DNA of 64,000 nucleotides, taken from positions 124,001-188,000 of the forward strand of contig NZ_MTBP01000004.1 in the NCBI RefSeq assembly GCF_002911665.1. The letters run 5' to 3'. Shown here piece by piece: positions 16,322 through 25,392 of this stretch (positions are counted from its first letter, which is position 1; each line of letters starts with the position of its first letter). The notes under the pieces were generated by a model. That model was given only the letters and a program-made list of their open reading frames with translations, had not been told where the DNA came from and did not search any database. A program made the position numbers and the translations under genes. The DNA comes from Actinomadura rubteroloni (GTDB lineage Bacteria; Actinomycetota; Actinomycetes; Streptosporangiales; Streptosporangiaceae).

Positions 16322-18112
16322 GTGCCGCACCGTGACGACTCGCTACGCCCCGCAACGCCCCGTCTCCCCGCCGCCGCGCGCGGTCGGCCGCCGCTCGGCG
16401 ACTTCACGCTCTCCCCGCGCGTCCTGCTGATCACCGGGCTCGCCGTCGCGGTCGGCGGCGCCGCGACGCTCACCGCGCTGGCGCTGCTGCGGCTGATCGC
16501 CCTGATCACCAATCTCGTCTTCTACCAGCGCGCCGACACCGACATGGTCGCGCCCGGCCTGCACCACCACAGCGTGCTGCTGGTGCTGGGCGCACCGATC
16601 GCGGGCGGTCTCATCGTCGGGCTGATGGCCCGCTACGGCTCGGAGAAGATCCGCGGCCACGGGATGCCCGAGGCGATCGAGGCGATCCTCGTCGGCGGCA
16701 GCCGCGTCCAGCCGCGCGTGGCCGTGCTGAAACCGGTGTCCGCCGCCGTCAGCATCGGCACCGGCGGCCCGTTCGGCGCCGAGGGACCGATCATCATGAC
16801 GGGCGGCGCGGTCGGCTCGATCCTCGCCCAAGGCCTGCGGCTGAGCGCCGACGAGCGCAAGACGCTGCTGGTCGCGGGCGCGGCGGCGGGCATGGCCGCC
16901 ACGTTCAACTCGCCGCTCGCCGCGATCCTGCTGGCCGTCGAGCTGCTGCTGTTCGAGTGGCGTCCGCGCAGCCTCGTCCCGGTGACGGCCGCCGTGTGCG
17001 TCGCCGCGATCGCGCGCGGGCCGCTGCTCGGGACGTCCGCGCTGTTCCCCGTCCACACCGGCGACGTGCACCTCGCCGCCGGGACGCAGGCGCTGTGCCT
17101 GGTCTCCGGCGCGACCGGCGGGCTGCTCGCCGTCGCCGCGACCTGGCTCGTCTACCGGGCCGAGGACGGGTTCGCGCGGCTGCCCGTCCACTGGATGTGG
17201 TGGCCCGCGATCGGCGGCGCGATCATCGGGCTCGGCGGGCTGGTCGAACCCCGCGCGCTCGGCGTCGGCTACGACGTCATCCGGCAGCTCCTGACCGGAC
17301 GCGCCACGCTGTCGCTGATCGCGGGCATCCTGGTCGTGAAGACGCTCATCTGGTCGCTGTCGCTCGGATCGGGGACGTCCGGCGGCGTCCTCGCGCCCGT
17401 CTTCATGATCGGCGGGGCGCTCGGCGCGCTCGAAGGCCACGTGCTCCCGTCGGTGTTCCCCGGGTTCTGGGCGATGATGGGCCTCGCCGCCGTCGTCGGG
17501 GGCGTCATGCGGTCGCCGCTCACCGGCGTCGTGTTCACGCTCGAACTCACCCACGCCTGGTCGGTGCTGCTGCCGCTGGTGATCGCCGCGACGTCCGCGT
17601 ACGCCGTCTCGGCGCTGCTGCTCAAGCGCTCGGTGCTCACCGAGAAGATCGCCCGCCGGGGCCTGCACCTGACGCGCGAGTACTCCACCGACCCGCTGGA
17701 GACGTTCTTCGCCCGCGACGTGATGGACGACGGCGCCGTCGTCCTGGACGCCGCCGGCGCCGTGGACGCGGCCCGCCTCGGCGACCAGTCCCTCTTCCCC
17801 GTCACCGACGGCGGACGGCTCGCGGGCGTCGCCACCCGCCGCGCGCTGGGCGACGGGCGGACGCCGGGCGACGTCATGACCGCCGACCCCGTCGTCGTGC
17901 GGGACGACGACACGCTGCGGCACGTCGCGTCGGTGTTCGCCGCGCACGGCGTCACCCGCGCGCCCGTCGTCGACCACGCCGACCCCGAGCGCGTGCTCGG
18001 CGTCATCGCGCTGCGCGACCTGCTGAAGGCCCGGCTGTTCGACCTCACCGAGGAGCACCACCGCGAACGGCATCTCGGCCCGCGCTCCCGGCGGTTCGCG
18101 CACAGCCGCTGA
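16322..18112 (+). CDS. ClC-family chloride channel/transporter with CBS domains
   Basis: This 596-residue membrane protein has about ten hydrophobic helices. It carries ClC signatures: GTGGPFGAEGPI (including the gating-glutamate segment), FNSPLAAILLAVE, and GSGTSGGVLAPVFMIGGALG. The C-terminus (about 460-580) carries two CBS motifs (ARDVMDDGAVVLD and DVMTADPVVVRDDDTLRHV). CBS pairs usually bind adenosine nucleotides and tune transport. The Lys/Arg often seen before EGP is Ala here (GAEGP). GTG 16322 gives a normal N-terminus; the frame stays open upstream without an RBS. It moves chloride across the cytoplasmic membrane as channel or proton antiporter. Confidence 0.92.
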   Translation: MPHRDDSLRPATPRLPAAARGRPPLGDFTLSPRVLLITGLAVAVGGAATLTALALLRLIALITNLVFYQRADTDMVAPGLHHHSVLLVLGAPIAGGLIVGLMARYGSEKIRGHGMPEAIEAILVGGSRVQPRVAVLKPVSAAVSIGTGGPFGAEGPIIMTGGAVGSILAQGLRLSADERKTLLVAGAAAGMAATFNSPLAAILLAVELLLFEWRPRSLVPVTAAVCVAAIARGPLLGTSALFPVHTGDVHLAAGTQALCLVSGATGGLLAVAATWLVYRAEDGFARLPVHWMWWPAIGGAIIGLGGLVEPRALGVGYDVIRQLLTGRATLSLIAGILVVKTLIWSLSLGSGTSGGVLAPVFMIGGALGALEGHVLPSVFPGFWAMMGLAAVVGGVMRSPLTGVVFTLELTHAWSVLLPLVIAATSAYAVSALLLKRSVLTEKIARRGLHLTREYSTDPLETFFARDVMDDGAVVLDAAGAVDAARLGDQSLFPVTDGGRLAGVATRRALGDGRTPGDVMTADPVVVRDDDTLRHVASVFAAHGVTRAPVVDHADPERVLGVIALRDLLKARLFDLTEEHHRERHLGPRSRRFAHSR

Positions 18113-18132
18113 CGCGCGCGGAAAGAACACGG

Positions 18133-18175
18133 ACCGGGAGGGCGCCCGAGCGCCCTGTCGGGCGGCCCTCCCGGT
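18133..18175. terminator. two-tier hairpin between the ClC and phosphoribulokinase genes
   Basis: The outer stem ACCGGGAGGGC / GCCCTCCCGGT (11 bp) encloses an inner GCCCGA / TCGGGC stem. It sits between converging genes and probably terminates both. Confidence 0.75.
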
Positions 18176-18265
18176 CGTGGCGTGCCGCGCGGCCCGGCGA
18201 ACCGGGGCCTCCCCGCGCGACCCGCGAGCCCGTCCGGTACCCCGCCGCGCGGGCGGGGAACCGGA

Positions 18266-19237
18266 TCAGGCGGCCTGGCGGTGATCGGCGTCCAGCAGGT
18301 GGTACAGCAGCAGGAGCTGCGTGATCGCCAGCGGGTCGCTGGTGCCCTCGCCGAACCGGCCGAGGGCGTCGGCGTCGAGCCGCCCGTCGCCGGTGCGCTG
18401 CCCCACCCGTTCCCAGATCGCCTTTTTCACGATTTCAGATTCGTTGGGCTGAACATAGCCGTGGACGTGCAGCGCGTCGACCGGACGTCCGTCGTCGTCC
18501 CGGTGAAGACTCAGGTGCATCGCGGTCTCGGCGCCCGCCGGACCGGCCTCGGCCAGCACGCCGGCGAGGTCGGGGTGGTCGATCGTCGGACGCAGCAGCA
18601 GCTCGGCGGACAGCGGGGTGCCGGGCGGGTCGACGCGTCCGGCGACGGGCGCGAACCGCACGACGATGTCGGCCCAGCGGCGCTGCGGGCGGATGTAGGC
18701 GGCGCTCTCGGGCTCGCGCCGGTCGAGTTCGGCCTGGACCTGCTCGGGGGTGTAGCCGCGCTTGCCGCAGTCGCGCTGCTGCTTCCAGGACTGGCGCAGC
18801 GGCTCGGGCGGGTCCAGGTAGACGGTGATGTCGAAGCACGCGCGGGCCAGCCGCGTGTGCAGCGGCAGCAGGCCCTCGACGATCACGAAGTCCTTCGGCG
18901 TGACCAGCTCGGGCCGGACGAGTTCGCCGGTCGCGTGGTCGTAGACGGGCTTGAGGATCGGCTCGCCCATCGACAGGAGCTGAAGGTGCTGCTCCATGAT
19001 GTCGACGTGGTTGCAGTCGGGGTGGAGGGCGGTGAACGGCTTGCCGACGCGCTCTTTGCGGTCGTACCGGTGGTAGTCGTCCACGCACACCGCGGTCATG
19101 CGGTCCGCTCCGAGGCACTCCACGAGCCCCTTGGTCAGGGTCGTCTTGCCCGCGGCGCTGTCGCCGGCGATGGCGAGCATGACGGGCCGCCGGCCCGCGT
19201 CGCGCGCCCGGAGCATGTGCACGATCCGATGGGGCAC
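18266..19237 (-). CDS. prk: phosphoribulokinase
   Basis: The 323-residue protein phosphorylates ribulose 5-phosphate to ribulose 1,5-bisphosphate, the RuBisCO substrate. The P-loop GDSAAGKTT is at residues 25-33, followed by VCVDDYHRYDRKERV and HPDCNHVDIMEQHLQLL, then VIVEGLLPLHT. These distinguish PRK from uridine kinase. It lies about 4.3 kb from cbbLSX in the same cluster, which supports a working Calvin-Benson cycle. It is divergent from a two-component system. Downstream is a shared terminator. Confidence 0.93.
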   Translation of the reverse strand: MPHRIVHMLRARDAGRRPVMLAIAGDSAAGKTTLTKGLVECLGADRMTAVCVDDYHRYDRKERVGKPFTALHPDCNHVDIMEQHLQLLSMGEPILKPVYDHATGELVRPELVTPKDFVIVEGLLPLHTRLARACFDITVYLDPPEPLRQSWKQQRDCGKRGYTPEQVQAELDRREPESAAYIRPQRRWADIVVRFAPVAGRVDPPGTPLSAELLLRPTIDHPDLAGVLAEAGPAGAETAMHLSLHRDDDGRPVDALHVHGYVQPNESEIVKKAIWERVGQRTGDGRLDADALGRFGEGTSDPLAITQLLLLYHLLDADHRQAA

Positions 19238-19264
19238 CTGGCCTCCTCCTCGCAGGGGGTCAAT

Positions 19265-19278
19265 GTGTCCTCCGACAC
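19265..19278. promoter_or_regulatory. candidate operator in front of prk
   Basis: Inverted repeat GTGTC-CTCC-GACAC. It lies next to a reverse-strand TAGCGT (-10-like) at 19277-19282, about 40 bases upstream of the prk start. The position suits a repressor or activator site. This rests on pattern only. Confidence 0.35.
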
Positions 19279-19397
19279 GCTAGGCAGGGCGTCCTCACCG
19301 GTCGTCCCCCGGATGGGTGAGGGCGCGGGTGAATGCTCCCGAAGCCCGGCGCGGCAGGGGCTACTGACGAGTAGTTTGCGGTTGTTATCGTGCCGGG

Positions 19398-20054
19398 ATG
19401 GGCACCCCCGTACGCGTCGTCCTCGTGGACGACCACGAAATGATCCTGGCCGGTCTCCAGGCCATGCTGGCGGGATTCGCGGGCCGCGTGCGGGTGGTGG
19501 GCCAGGCGGCCACGTCCGAGGACGCGACCCGGCTGGTCACCACGCTGCGCCCGGACGTCGTGCTCCTGGACGTCCGGCTCGGCCCCGAGAGCGGCCTGGA
19601 CCTGTGCCGCGCGCTGACCGGACGGGCGCCGTCGTCGCGCGTGGTCTTCCTGTCGGTCTACGACGACGAGCAGTACGTCTTCGAGGCGCTGCGCGCGGGC
19701 GCGGGCGGCTACCTGCTGAAACGCGTGGACGGCCCGGAACTCGTCCGGCGCCTGGAGGAGGTCGCGCGCGGCGAGACGGTCGTCGACCCGACCCTCGCCG
19801 GGCGGATGGCCGTCACCGCCGCCCGCCTCACCCGCGGCGAGTTCTGGCCGGGCGCCAACCGGGGCCTCACCCAGCGCGAGAGCGAGGTGCTGAGCCTGCT
19901 GGTGGGCGGCCTGTCGAACAAGGCGATCGCGGCGCGGCTCGTCCTGAGCGAGGAGACGGTCAAAAGCCATCTCCGCGCGCTGTACCGGAAGCTGGAGGTC
20001 GCCGACCGGTCCGCCGCGATCGCGGTGGCGCTGCGCGAGGGCCTGTTCCGGTGA
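19398..20054 (+). CDS. NarL/FixJ-family response regulator
   Basis: The 218-residue protein has a receiver domain (Asp11/Asp12 in VLVDDHE, phosphoacceptor Asp58 in VVLLDVR, Ser86 and Lys108) and a C-terminal LuxR HTH (LTQRESEVLSLLVGGLSNKAIAARL...EETVKSHLRALYRKL). It binds DNA when phosphorylated by its partner kinase, encoded 34 bases downstream. A TATCGT -10-like element lies 12 bases before the ATG. It is placed between prk and the RuBisCO operon, so control of carbon fixation is possible but unproven. Confidence 0.93.
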   Translation: MGTPVRVVLVDDHEMILAGLQAMLAGFAGRVRVVGQAATSEDATRLVTTLRPDVVLLDVRLGPESGLDLCRALTGRAPSSRVVFLSVYDDEQYVFEALRAGAGGYLLKRVDGPELVRRLEEVARGETVVDPTLAGRMAVTAARLTRGEFWPGANRGLTQRESEVLSLLVGGLSNKAIAARLVLSEETVKSHLRALYRKLEVADRSAAIAVALREGLFR

Positions 20055-20088
20055 GCGAACACGCCGCAGGCGAGCGGGGGGACACGGC

Positions 20089-21273
20089 ATGAGCGAGCCG
20101 GAAGCGCGCGGTTTGAAGCGCGCCGCAGGGGAGCGGGAAGCACAGAGCGCGTTGGATCTGCTGGCCGGGCGGGGGCGGGACCTGCTCGTGCGGATCGTGA
20201 CCGTCGCGTGCGAGGACCGGGACCTGCCCGAACTGGCCGCCGAGCTGTCCGGGCTCGTGGTCCGGTCGGCGGAGGCGGTGGCGTTCTGCGACGTCTACGT
20301 GGTCGACCAGGACGGGCGGCGGCTGGAGTGGGGCGGCCCGCCGGTCCCGCTCGGGATGGGCGACGCGGGCTGGGTCGCCGCGCACGGCCGCGCCCGCCCG
20401 CACGCCGACGGACGCGGCGTCGCCATCCCCGTCCACCGGGGCAACGCGACGATCGCGGTCCTCGACATCCGGTTCGCGGGGCCGTGCCGCCGCGACGACG
20501 TGACGCTCGTCACCGCGCTCGGCGAGCTGTTCGCGCCCGTCCTGTGCTCGGCGCGGCGGCTGCGCGCGGCGGAGGAGCGCGAGCACGCCGCCGAGCGGTT
20601 CGCCGAACGCGCGGTCGAGGCGCAGGAGGCCGAGCGCACCCGGCTGAGCCGCGACATCCACGACGGCATCGCGCAGCGCCTGGCCAGTCTCGGCTTCCAC
20701 CTGTCGGCGGCCGAACGCGCCGTGCCCGACCACCATCCCGAGGCGCGCGAACAGCTCCGGCTCGCCCGCGCGCAGTGCGACCGGGCGGGCGCCGAGACCC
20801 GCGCCGCGATCGGGGGGCTGCGCCCGCCCGTGCTGGACGACCTCGGGCTGTCGGCGGCGCTCGCCGGGCTGGCGCGCGAGACCGGCGCGTCCCTGGACGT
20901 CACCGTGACCGTGACCGGCGAACTGGACGACGCGCTGCCCGACCACGTCCAGACTGCGCTGTACCGCATCGCGCAGGAAGCGGTCGCGAACGCGCTGCGC
21001 CACGCGGACGGGACGCTGGTGGACATCCTGCTGGAGAACGAGCGCGACCGGGTGCGGCTGCGGATCGCCGACGACGGCCGGGGCTTCGCCGTCCCCGACG
21101 CCGGCGTCCCGCTGGACTCCTACGGCCTGCGCGGCATGGCCGAGCGCGCCGAACTGCTCGGCGGACGCGTCACGGTGACGAGCCGGCCGGGCGTCGGGAC
21201 GACGGTCGAGGCCGTCGTGCCCGTCCCGGCGTTCATCCGGCCCGCAGCACCCGGAACGACAGCCCGGCCTTGA
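20089..21273 (+). CDS. cytoplasmic sensor histidine kinase (HisKA_3 type) with GAF-like input
   Basis: This 394-residue protein has no membrane helix. A GAF-like input region (about 30-155) is followed by a coiled linker, a HisKA_3 dimerisation domain with phospho-His191 in RLSRDIHDGIAQRL, and an HATPase_c domain (ALYRIAQEAVANALRHA, then ADDGRGF). It is the partner of the response regulator upstream. Without membrane segments, the signal is likely intracellular (redox, gas or metabolite), but no haem or Fe-S motif is obvious. Its 3' end overlaps the converging oxidoreductase gene by 41 bases. Confidence 0.92.
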   Translation: MSEPEARGLKRAAGEREAQSALDLLAGRGRDLLVRIVTVACEDRDLPELAAELSGLVVRSAEAVAFCDVYVVDQDGRRLEWGGPPVPLGMGDAGWVAAHGRARPHADGRGVAIPVHRGNATIAVLDIRFAGPCRRDDVTLVTALGELFAPVLCSARRLRAAEEREHAAERFAERAVEAQEAERTRLSRDIHDGIAQRLASLGFHLSAAERAVPDHHPEAREQLRLARAQCDRAGAETRAAIGGLRPPVLDDLGLSAALAGLARETGASLDVTVTVTGELDDALPDHVQTALYRIAQEAVANALRHADGTLVDILLENERDRVRLRIADDGRGFAVPDAGVPLDSYGLRGMAERAELLGGRVTVTSRPGVGTTVEAVVPVPAFIRPAAPGTTARP

Positions 21274-22408
21274 CGAGCCGTTCGATCAGCGCGTCGCCCA
21301 TCGCGGTGGCGGTCGTGACCTGCCCGGACGTATCGGGAAGCTCGTCCAGGGCCAGGCACAGCGCCGACTCGGCGAGCATCTTGGCCGTCTCGCCGTAGCC
21401 GGGGTCGCCGCCGGACACCTCCGTGACGACGCGCCGTCCGCCGCCCTCGCCGACGAACGTCACGCGGAACCAGTTGCGGGCGCGGACCGTCTCCGACGGC
21501 CCCTCGCCCGGCCGCCGCAGCCGCAGCAGCAGGTTCCGCGCGGGCTTCACCGGCGCGATGGCCAGGAGCGCAACCGAGCCGGCCGCGAGCCCGGCCGCCG
21601 TCGCGAACCGCCGCGCCGCGAGGTAGTGCCCGTAGGAGAAGTCCGGCCCGTACCGCTCCAGCGCGGCGGCCGACCGGACGACGACCGCGGGGTCGATCGT
21701 CGGCAGCGGCAGCGCCCACCCGCGCACCCGCGCGTGCGGGGCGGGCCGCCGCGAGATCCGCGCCCGGCGCCCGGCGGGACGCGGCTGGGCGGCGGCGCGG
21801 GCGCGCTCGGCGCGCAGCATCCGCACCGGGTCGGCGAAGATCCCGAGGGCCGACTCCAGCGTGCCGCCCGACACGTCGCCGCGCGCCCGCACGAACCCCT
21901 CGACGCGCAGCGGCACGCCCTCGGGCAGGTGCTTGACGGTGAAGTACGCGCCGAGGTCGTGCGGGACGGAGTCGAACCCGCAGGCGTGGACGATCCGCGC
22001 CTCGGTGCGGACGGCCTGCTCGTGGTGGCGGACGTACATCTCGTCGACGAACGTCGGCTCGCCCGTCAGGTCCACGTAGTCGGTCCCGGCGCGGGCGCAC
22101 GCGGCGACGAGCGGTTCGCCGAGCCGCGCGTACGGGCCGACGGTCGTGATCACGACGCGGGTCATGGTCGCGACGGCCTCGATGGACGCGGTGTCGCCGG
22201 TGTCGGCGTGCAGCAGCGGCAGCTCGGCGAGCGCGGGGTCGAGCGCGGTGAGACGGTCGCGGACGGCTTCGAGACGTCCCCGGTCCCGTCCGGCGATGGC
22301 CCACCGCACGTCCGGGCCCGCGTGGGCCGCGAGGTACTCGGCGGTGAGCCCGCCGGTGAACCCGGTGGCACCGAACAGGACGATGTCGTACGCGCGGTCG
22401 GCGGGCAT
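21233..22408 (-). CDS. saccharopine dehydrogenase-like NAD(P)-binding oxidoreductase
   Basis: The 391-residue protein opens with a Rossmann fold (YDIVLFGATGFTGGLTAEYLA). It continues with GPYARLGEPLVAACARAGTDYVDLTGE and HACGFDSVPHDLGAYF, typical of the saccharopine dehydrogenase/trans-acting enoyl-reductase group known from mycobacterial lipid synthesis. A hydrophobic segment near 280 (AAGLAAGSVALLAIAP) may associate with membranes. Its place inside the Calvin-cycle cluster has no evident biochemical reason. Confidence 0.88.
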   Translation of the reverse strand: MPADRAYDIVLFGATGFTGGLTAEYLAAHAGPDVRWAIAGRDRGRLEAVRDRLTALDPALAELPLLHADTGDTASIEAVATMTRVVITTVGPYARLGEPLVAACARAGTDYVDLTGEPTFVDEMYVRHHEQAVRTEARIVHACGFDSVPHDLGAYFTVKHLPEGVPLRVEGFVRARGDVSGGTLESALGIFADPVRMLRAERARAAAQPRPAGRRARISRRPAPHARVRGWALPLPTIDPAVVVRSAAALERYGPDFSYGHYLAARRFATAAGLAAGSVALLAIAPVKPARNLLLRLRRPGEGPSETVRARNWFRVTFVGEGGGRRVVTEVSGGDPGYGETAKMLAESALCLALDELPDTSGQVTTATAMGDALIERLVKAGLSFRVLRAG

Positions 22409-22448
22409 GGGCGGCTCCCTGGCGAACGGATCGGCTGCGTCGATTGTG

Positions 22449-23315
22449 TCAGGCCGCCGTCCAGCCCGGCGCGCCGAGGAGGTGGTCCACGAACAACCGC
22501 GTGGTCGCGGTGGGGTCGGGGCCCGACACGGCGTGCCAGGGACGGTCCAGCGGGGTGCCGGGGGCGTCGACCACGACGAGCCGTCCGTCGGCCAGGTGCG
22601 CGCCGACCGCCTCCCGCGACACCAGCGCCGCGCCGAGCCCCGCCGCCGCGCCCGCGACGACCGCGCCGTTGGACCCGAGGACGAGCCGGGGCGGCGCCGC
22701 GTCGTGCTCGGCCAGGTACGCCTCGGCGGTCGCGCGGGTGCCCGAGCCGGGCTCGCGCATCACCCACGGCGTCGCGTCCAGCGAGAACCCGGCGGCCAGG
22801 CCCGGAGCCCCGACGACCACGAGGTCGTTCGGGTGCCGGGCGAGGACGGTCGCGTCCAGCTCGGCGGGCGGGCGCCCCGCGAGGACCAGGTCGGCGTCGT
22901 GCGCGCCGAGCCGGTCGAACACCGCGCGGCGCGGCCCGACGAACAGGGTCAGCTCCACGTCCGGCCAGCGCGTCCGGAACCCCGCGAGCAGGTCGGGGAG
23001 CAGTTCGTCGGCGGCCGTCGTGACCGCCGCGAGCCGCAGCGGCCCGCGCGCCGGGTCCGCCGCGCCCCGCGCCGCCGCCCGGCCCTGCTCCAGCAGCCCG
23101 AGCACCTGCCGCGCGTACCCGGCGTAGACCGCGCCCGGCGGGGTCAGCGCCAGGCCCCGCCCGGCCCGCCGGACGAGCGGGACGCCCAGGTCACGGGCCA
23201 GTCCCGCCACCGCCGCCGACACCGCCGACTCCGTCACGTACAGCCGCCGCGCGGCCTCCCGGACCGAGCCCGTCTCGGCGACGGTGACGAACGTCCGCAA
23301 CCGTCCCTCGGTCAT
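22449..23315 (-). CDS. cbbR: LysR-family regulator, CbbR-like by position
   Basis: The 288-residue protein has a LysR winged HTH (LRTFVTVAETGSVREAARRLYVTESAVSAAVAGL) and a substrate-binding-like effector domain. I chose ATG 23315 because AGGAGG lies ten bases before it and the HTH then starts at the usual place; an upstream in-frame start adds 32 unrelated residues. It is divergent from cbbL over a 218-base gap containing a palindromic repeat, the classical arrangement of CbbR and its target operon. CbbR usually activates cbb genes in response to metabolites such as RuBP or NADPH. Confidence 0.85.
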   Translation of the reverse strand: MTEGRLRTFVTVAETGSVREAARRLYVTESAVSAAVAGLARDLGVPLVRRAGRGLALTPPGAVYAGYARQVLGLLEQGRAAARGAADPARGPLRLAAVTTAADELLPDLLAGFRTRWPDVELTLFVGPRRAVFDRLGAHDADLVLAGRPPAELDATVLARHPNDLVVVGAPGLAAGFSLDATPWVMREPGSGTRATAEAYLAEHDAAPPRLVLGSNGAVVAGAAAGLGAALVSREAVGAHLADGRLVVVDAPGTPLDRPWHAVSGPDPTATTRLFVDHLLGAPGWTAA

Positions 23316-23336
23316 CCGCACGACCTCCTGGTTCAA

Positions 23337-23371
23337 CCGAACACTTGATGTTCGGCCCGGAACACTTGATG
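23337..23371. promoter_or_regulatory. candidate CbbR operator between cbbR and cbbL
   Basis: A perfect palindrome CCGAACA-CTTGA-TGTTCGG (23337-23355) is followed by a second copy of its left part. The 12-mer GAACACTTGATG occurs at 23339 and again at 23360, 21 bases or two helical turns apart. The pattern fits tandem LysR sites on one DNA face. The sites lie 22 bases from the cbbR start codon, so autoregulation is likely too. Confidence 0.7.
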
Positions 23372-23533
23372 GACAGCGCAAGTATCGGGCGGCGAAGCTC
23401 GTCCCGTCCACGAGACACCGTGGCCGGAACGCGGCGCTCCTCCCGTCGACCCCTGGGCCTGCCGTCCTTTCTCGGGAGAGGCGCCGCGTTCCGGTCCGAA
23501 GACCCGCCGTCCCGGCGGAGAAGGAGAGCGCAC

Positions 23534-24967
23534 ATGAGCGCGGGCCGATGGTCGGCGGGCGTGATCCCGTATGCGGAGATGGGCTACTGGCGTCCGGACT
23601 ACGAGCCGAAGGACAGCGACATCCTCGCCGCCTTCCGGATCACGCCGCAGCAGGGCGTGCCGCCGGAGGAGGCCGGCGCGGCCGTCGCGGGCGAGTCGTC
23701 CACGGCGACCTGGACGGTCGTCTGGACCGACCGCCTCACCAGCTACGAGAACTACCAGGCCAAGTGCTACCGGGTGGAGCCCGTCCCGGGGCAGGAGGGC
23801 CAGTTCATCGCCTACATCGCCTACGACCTCGACCTGTTCGAGGAGGGGTCGATCGCGAACCTCACGTCGTCGATCATCGGCAACGTGTTCGGGTTCAAGG
23901 CGCTGAAGGCGCTCCGCCTGGAGGACATGCGGATCCCGACGCACTACGTCAAGACGTTCCAGGGCCCCGCGCACGGCATCATCATGGAGCGCGAGTACCT
24001 CGGCAAGTTCGGCCGCCCGCTGCTCGGCGCGACCGTCAAGCCGAAGCTCGGCCTGTCGGCCCGCAACTACGGCCGCGTCGTCTACGAGGCCCTCCGCGGC
24101 GGCCTCGACTTCACCAAGGACGACGAGAACATCAACTCCCAGCCGTTCATGCGCTGGCGCGACCGGTTCCTCTACTGCATGGAGGGCGTCAACAAGGCGC
24201 AGGCCGCGACGGGCGAGATCAAGGGCCACTACCTCAACGTCACCGCCGGGACGATGGAGGCGATGTACGAGCGGGCCGAGTTCGCCAAGGCGCTCGGCAG
24301 CGTCATCGTCATGATCGACCTGACGATCGGCTACACCGCGATCCAGTCGATGGCGAACTGGGCGCGGGCGAACGGCACGATCCTGCACCTGCACCGCGCC
24401 GGCCACTCCACCTACACGCGGCAGAAGAACCACGGCGTCAGCTTCCGCGTGATCGCCAAGTGGATGCGGCTCGCGGGCGTCGACCACATCCACGCCGGGA
24501 CGGTCGTCGGCAAGCTGGAGGGCGACCCGAACACCGTCGCCGGCTTCTACGACACGCTGCGGCTGGACAAGATCGCCGCCGACCCGGTGAAGGGCCTGTA
24601 CTTCGACCAGGAGTGGGCGTCGCTGCCGGGGACGATGCCGGTCGCGTCCGGCGGCATCCACGCCGGGCAGATGCACCAGCTCCTGCACTACCTGGACGAG
24701 GACGTCGTCCTCCAGTTCGGCGGCGGGACGATCGGCCACCCGATGGGCATCGCCGCGGGCGCCGCCGCCAACCGCGTCGCGCTGGAGGCGATGATCAAGG
24801 CGCGCAACGAGGGCCGCGACTTCCTCAAGGAGGGCGGCGACATCCTGCGCGCCGCCGCCAAGCACAGCCGCGAGCTGGACGTCGCCCTGTCCACCTGGGG
24901 CGACATCACGTTCAACTACGAGTCCACCGACACCCCTGACGTCGTCGAGACCCCGGTGAGCATCTGA
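23534..24967 (+). CDS. cbbL: ribulose-1,5-bisphosphate carboxylase/oxygenase large subunit (form I, red type)
   Basis: The 477-residue protein fixes CO2 onto RuBP. Catalytic parts are intact: Lys169/Lys171 in TVKPKLGL, carbamylated Lys195 and metal ligands Asp197/Glu198 in GLDFTKDDE, His287, loop-6 Lys327 in GTVVGKLEGD, and SGGIHAGQMH. HSTYTRQKNHGVSFRVIAKWMRLAG and the N-terminal YWRPDYEPKDSDILAAFRITPQ place it with form IC (red-type) enzymes of soil bacteria. ATG 23534 follows AAGGAGA. Its stop overlaps the cbbS start by one base. Confidence 0.97.
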   Translation: MSAGRWSAGVIPYAEMGYWRPDYEPKDSDILAAFRITPQQGVPPEEAGAAVAGESSTATWTVVWTDRLTSYENYQAKCYRVEPVPGQEGQFIAYIAYDLDLFEEGSIANLTSSIIGNVFGFKALKALRLEDMRIPTHYVKTFQGPAHGIIMEREYLGKFGRPLLGATVKPKLGLSARNYGRVVYEALRGGLDFTKDDENINSQPFMRWRDRFLYCMEGVNKAQAATGEIKGHYLNVTAGTMEAMYERAEFAKALGSVIVMIDLTIGYTAIQSMANWARANGTILHLHRAGHSTYTRQKNHGVSFRVIAKWMRLAGVDHIHAGTVVGKLEGDPNTVAGFYDTLRLDKIAADPVKGLYFDQEWASLPGTMPVASGGIHAGQMHQLLHYLDEDVVLQFGGGTIGHPMGIAAGAAANRVALEAMIKARNEGRDFLKEGGDILRAAAKHSRELDVALSTWGDITFNYESTDTPDVVETPVSI

Positions 24968-25392
24968 TGCGCGTGACCCAAGGAACCTTCTCCTACCTGC
25001 CGGACTTCACCGACGAGGAGATCGCCCGGCAGATCGCCTACGCCCTGGACCGGGACTGGCCCTGCTCGGTGGAGTTCACCGACGACCCGCACCCCCGGAA
25101 CTCCTACTGGGAGATGTGGGGCCTGCCGATGTTCGACCTCAAGGACCCGGCGGGCGTCCTGCTCGAAGTGAACGAGTGCCGCAAGGCCTACCCGAACCAC
25201 TACATCCGGCTGAACGCCTACGACGCCCGGTACGGACGGCAGACGACCGCTTTGTCGTTCATCGTCCAGCGTCCCGCCGAGGAGCCCGGGTTCCGGCTGG
25301 ACCGCACCGAGACCTCCGACCGGCGCACCCAGTACACGACCCACCCGTACGCGCTCGACCGCCCGCAGGGCGACCGGTACCCGACGTCATGA
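24967..25392 (+). CDS. cbbS: RuBisCO small subunit (red type)
   Basis: The 141-residue protein has FSYLPDFTDEEIARQIAYALDRDWPCSVEFTDD, PRNSYWEMWGLPMFDL and the AYPNHYIRLNAYDA region. The C-terminal extension after FIVQRP (about 35 residues) is the long tail typical of red-type small subunits, which forms a barrel at the centre of the L8S8 complex. The start overlaps the cbbL stop (TGATG) and its stop overlaps the cbbX start (ATGA). This ensures coupled translation. Confidence 0.96.
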   Translation: MRVTQGTFSYLPDFTDEEIARQIAYALDRDWPCSVEFTDDPHPRNSYWEMWGLPMFDLKDPAGVLLEVNECRKAYPNHYIRLNAYDARYGRQTTALSFIVQRPAEEPGFRLDRTETSDRRTQYTTHPYALDRPQGDRYPTS

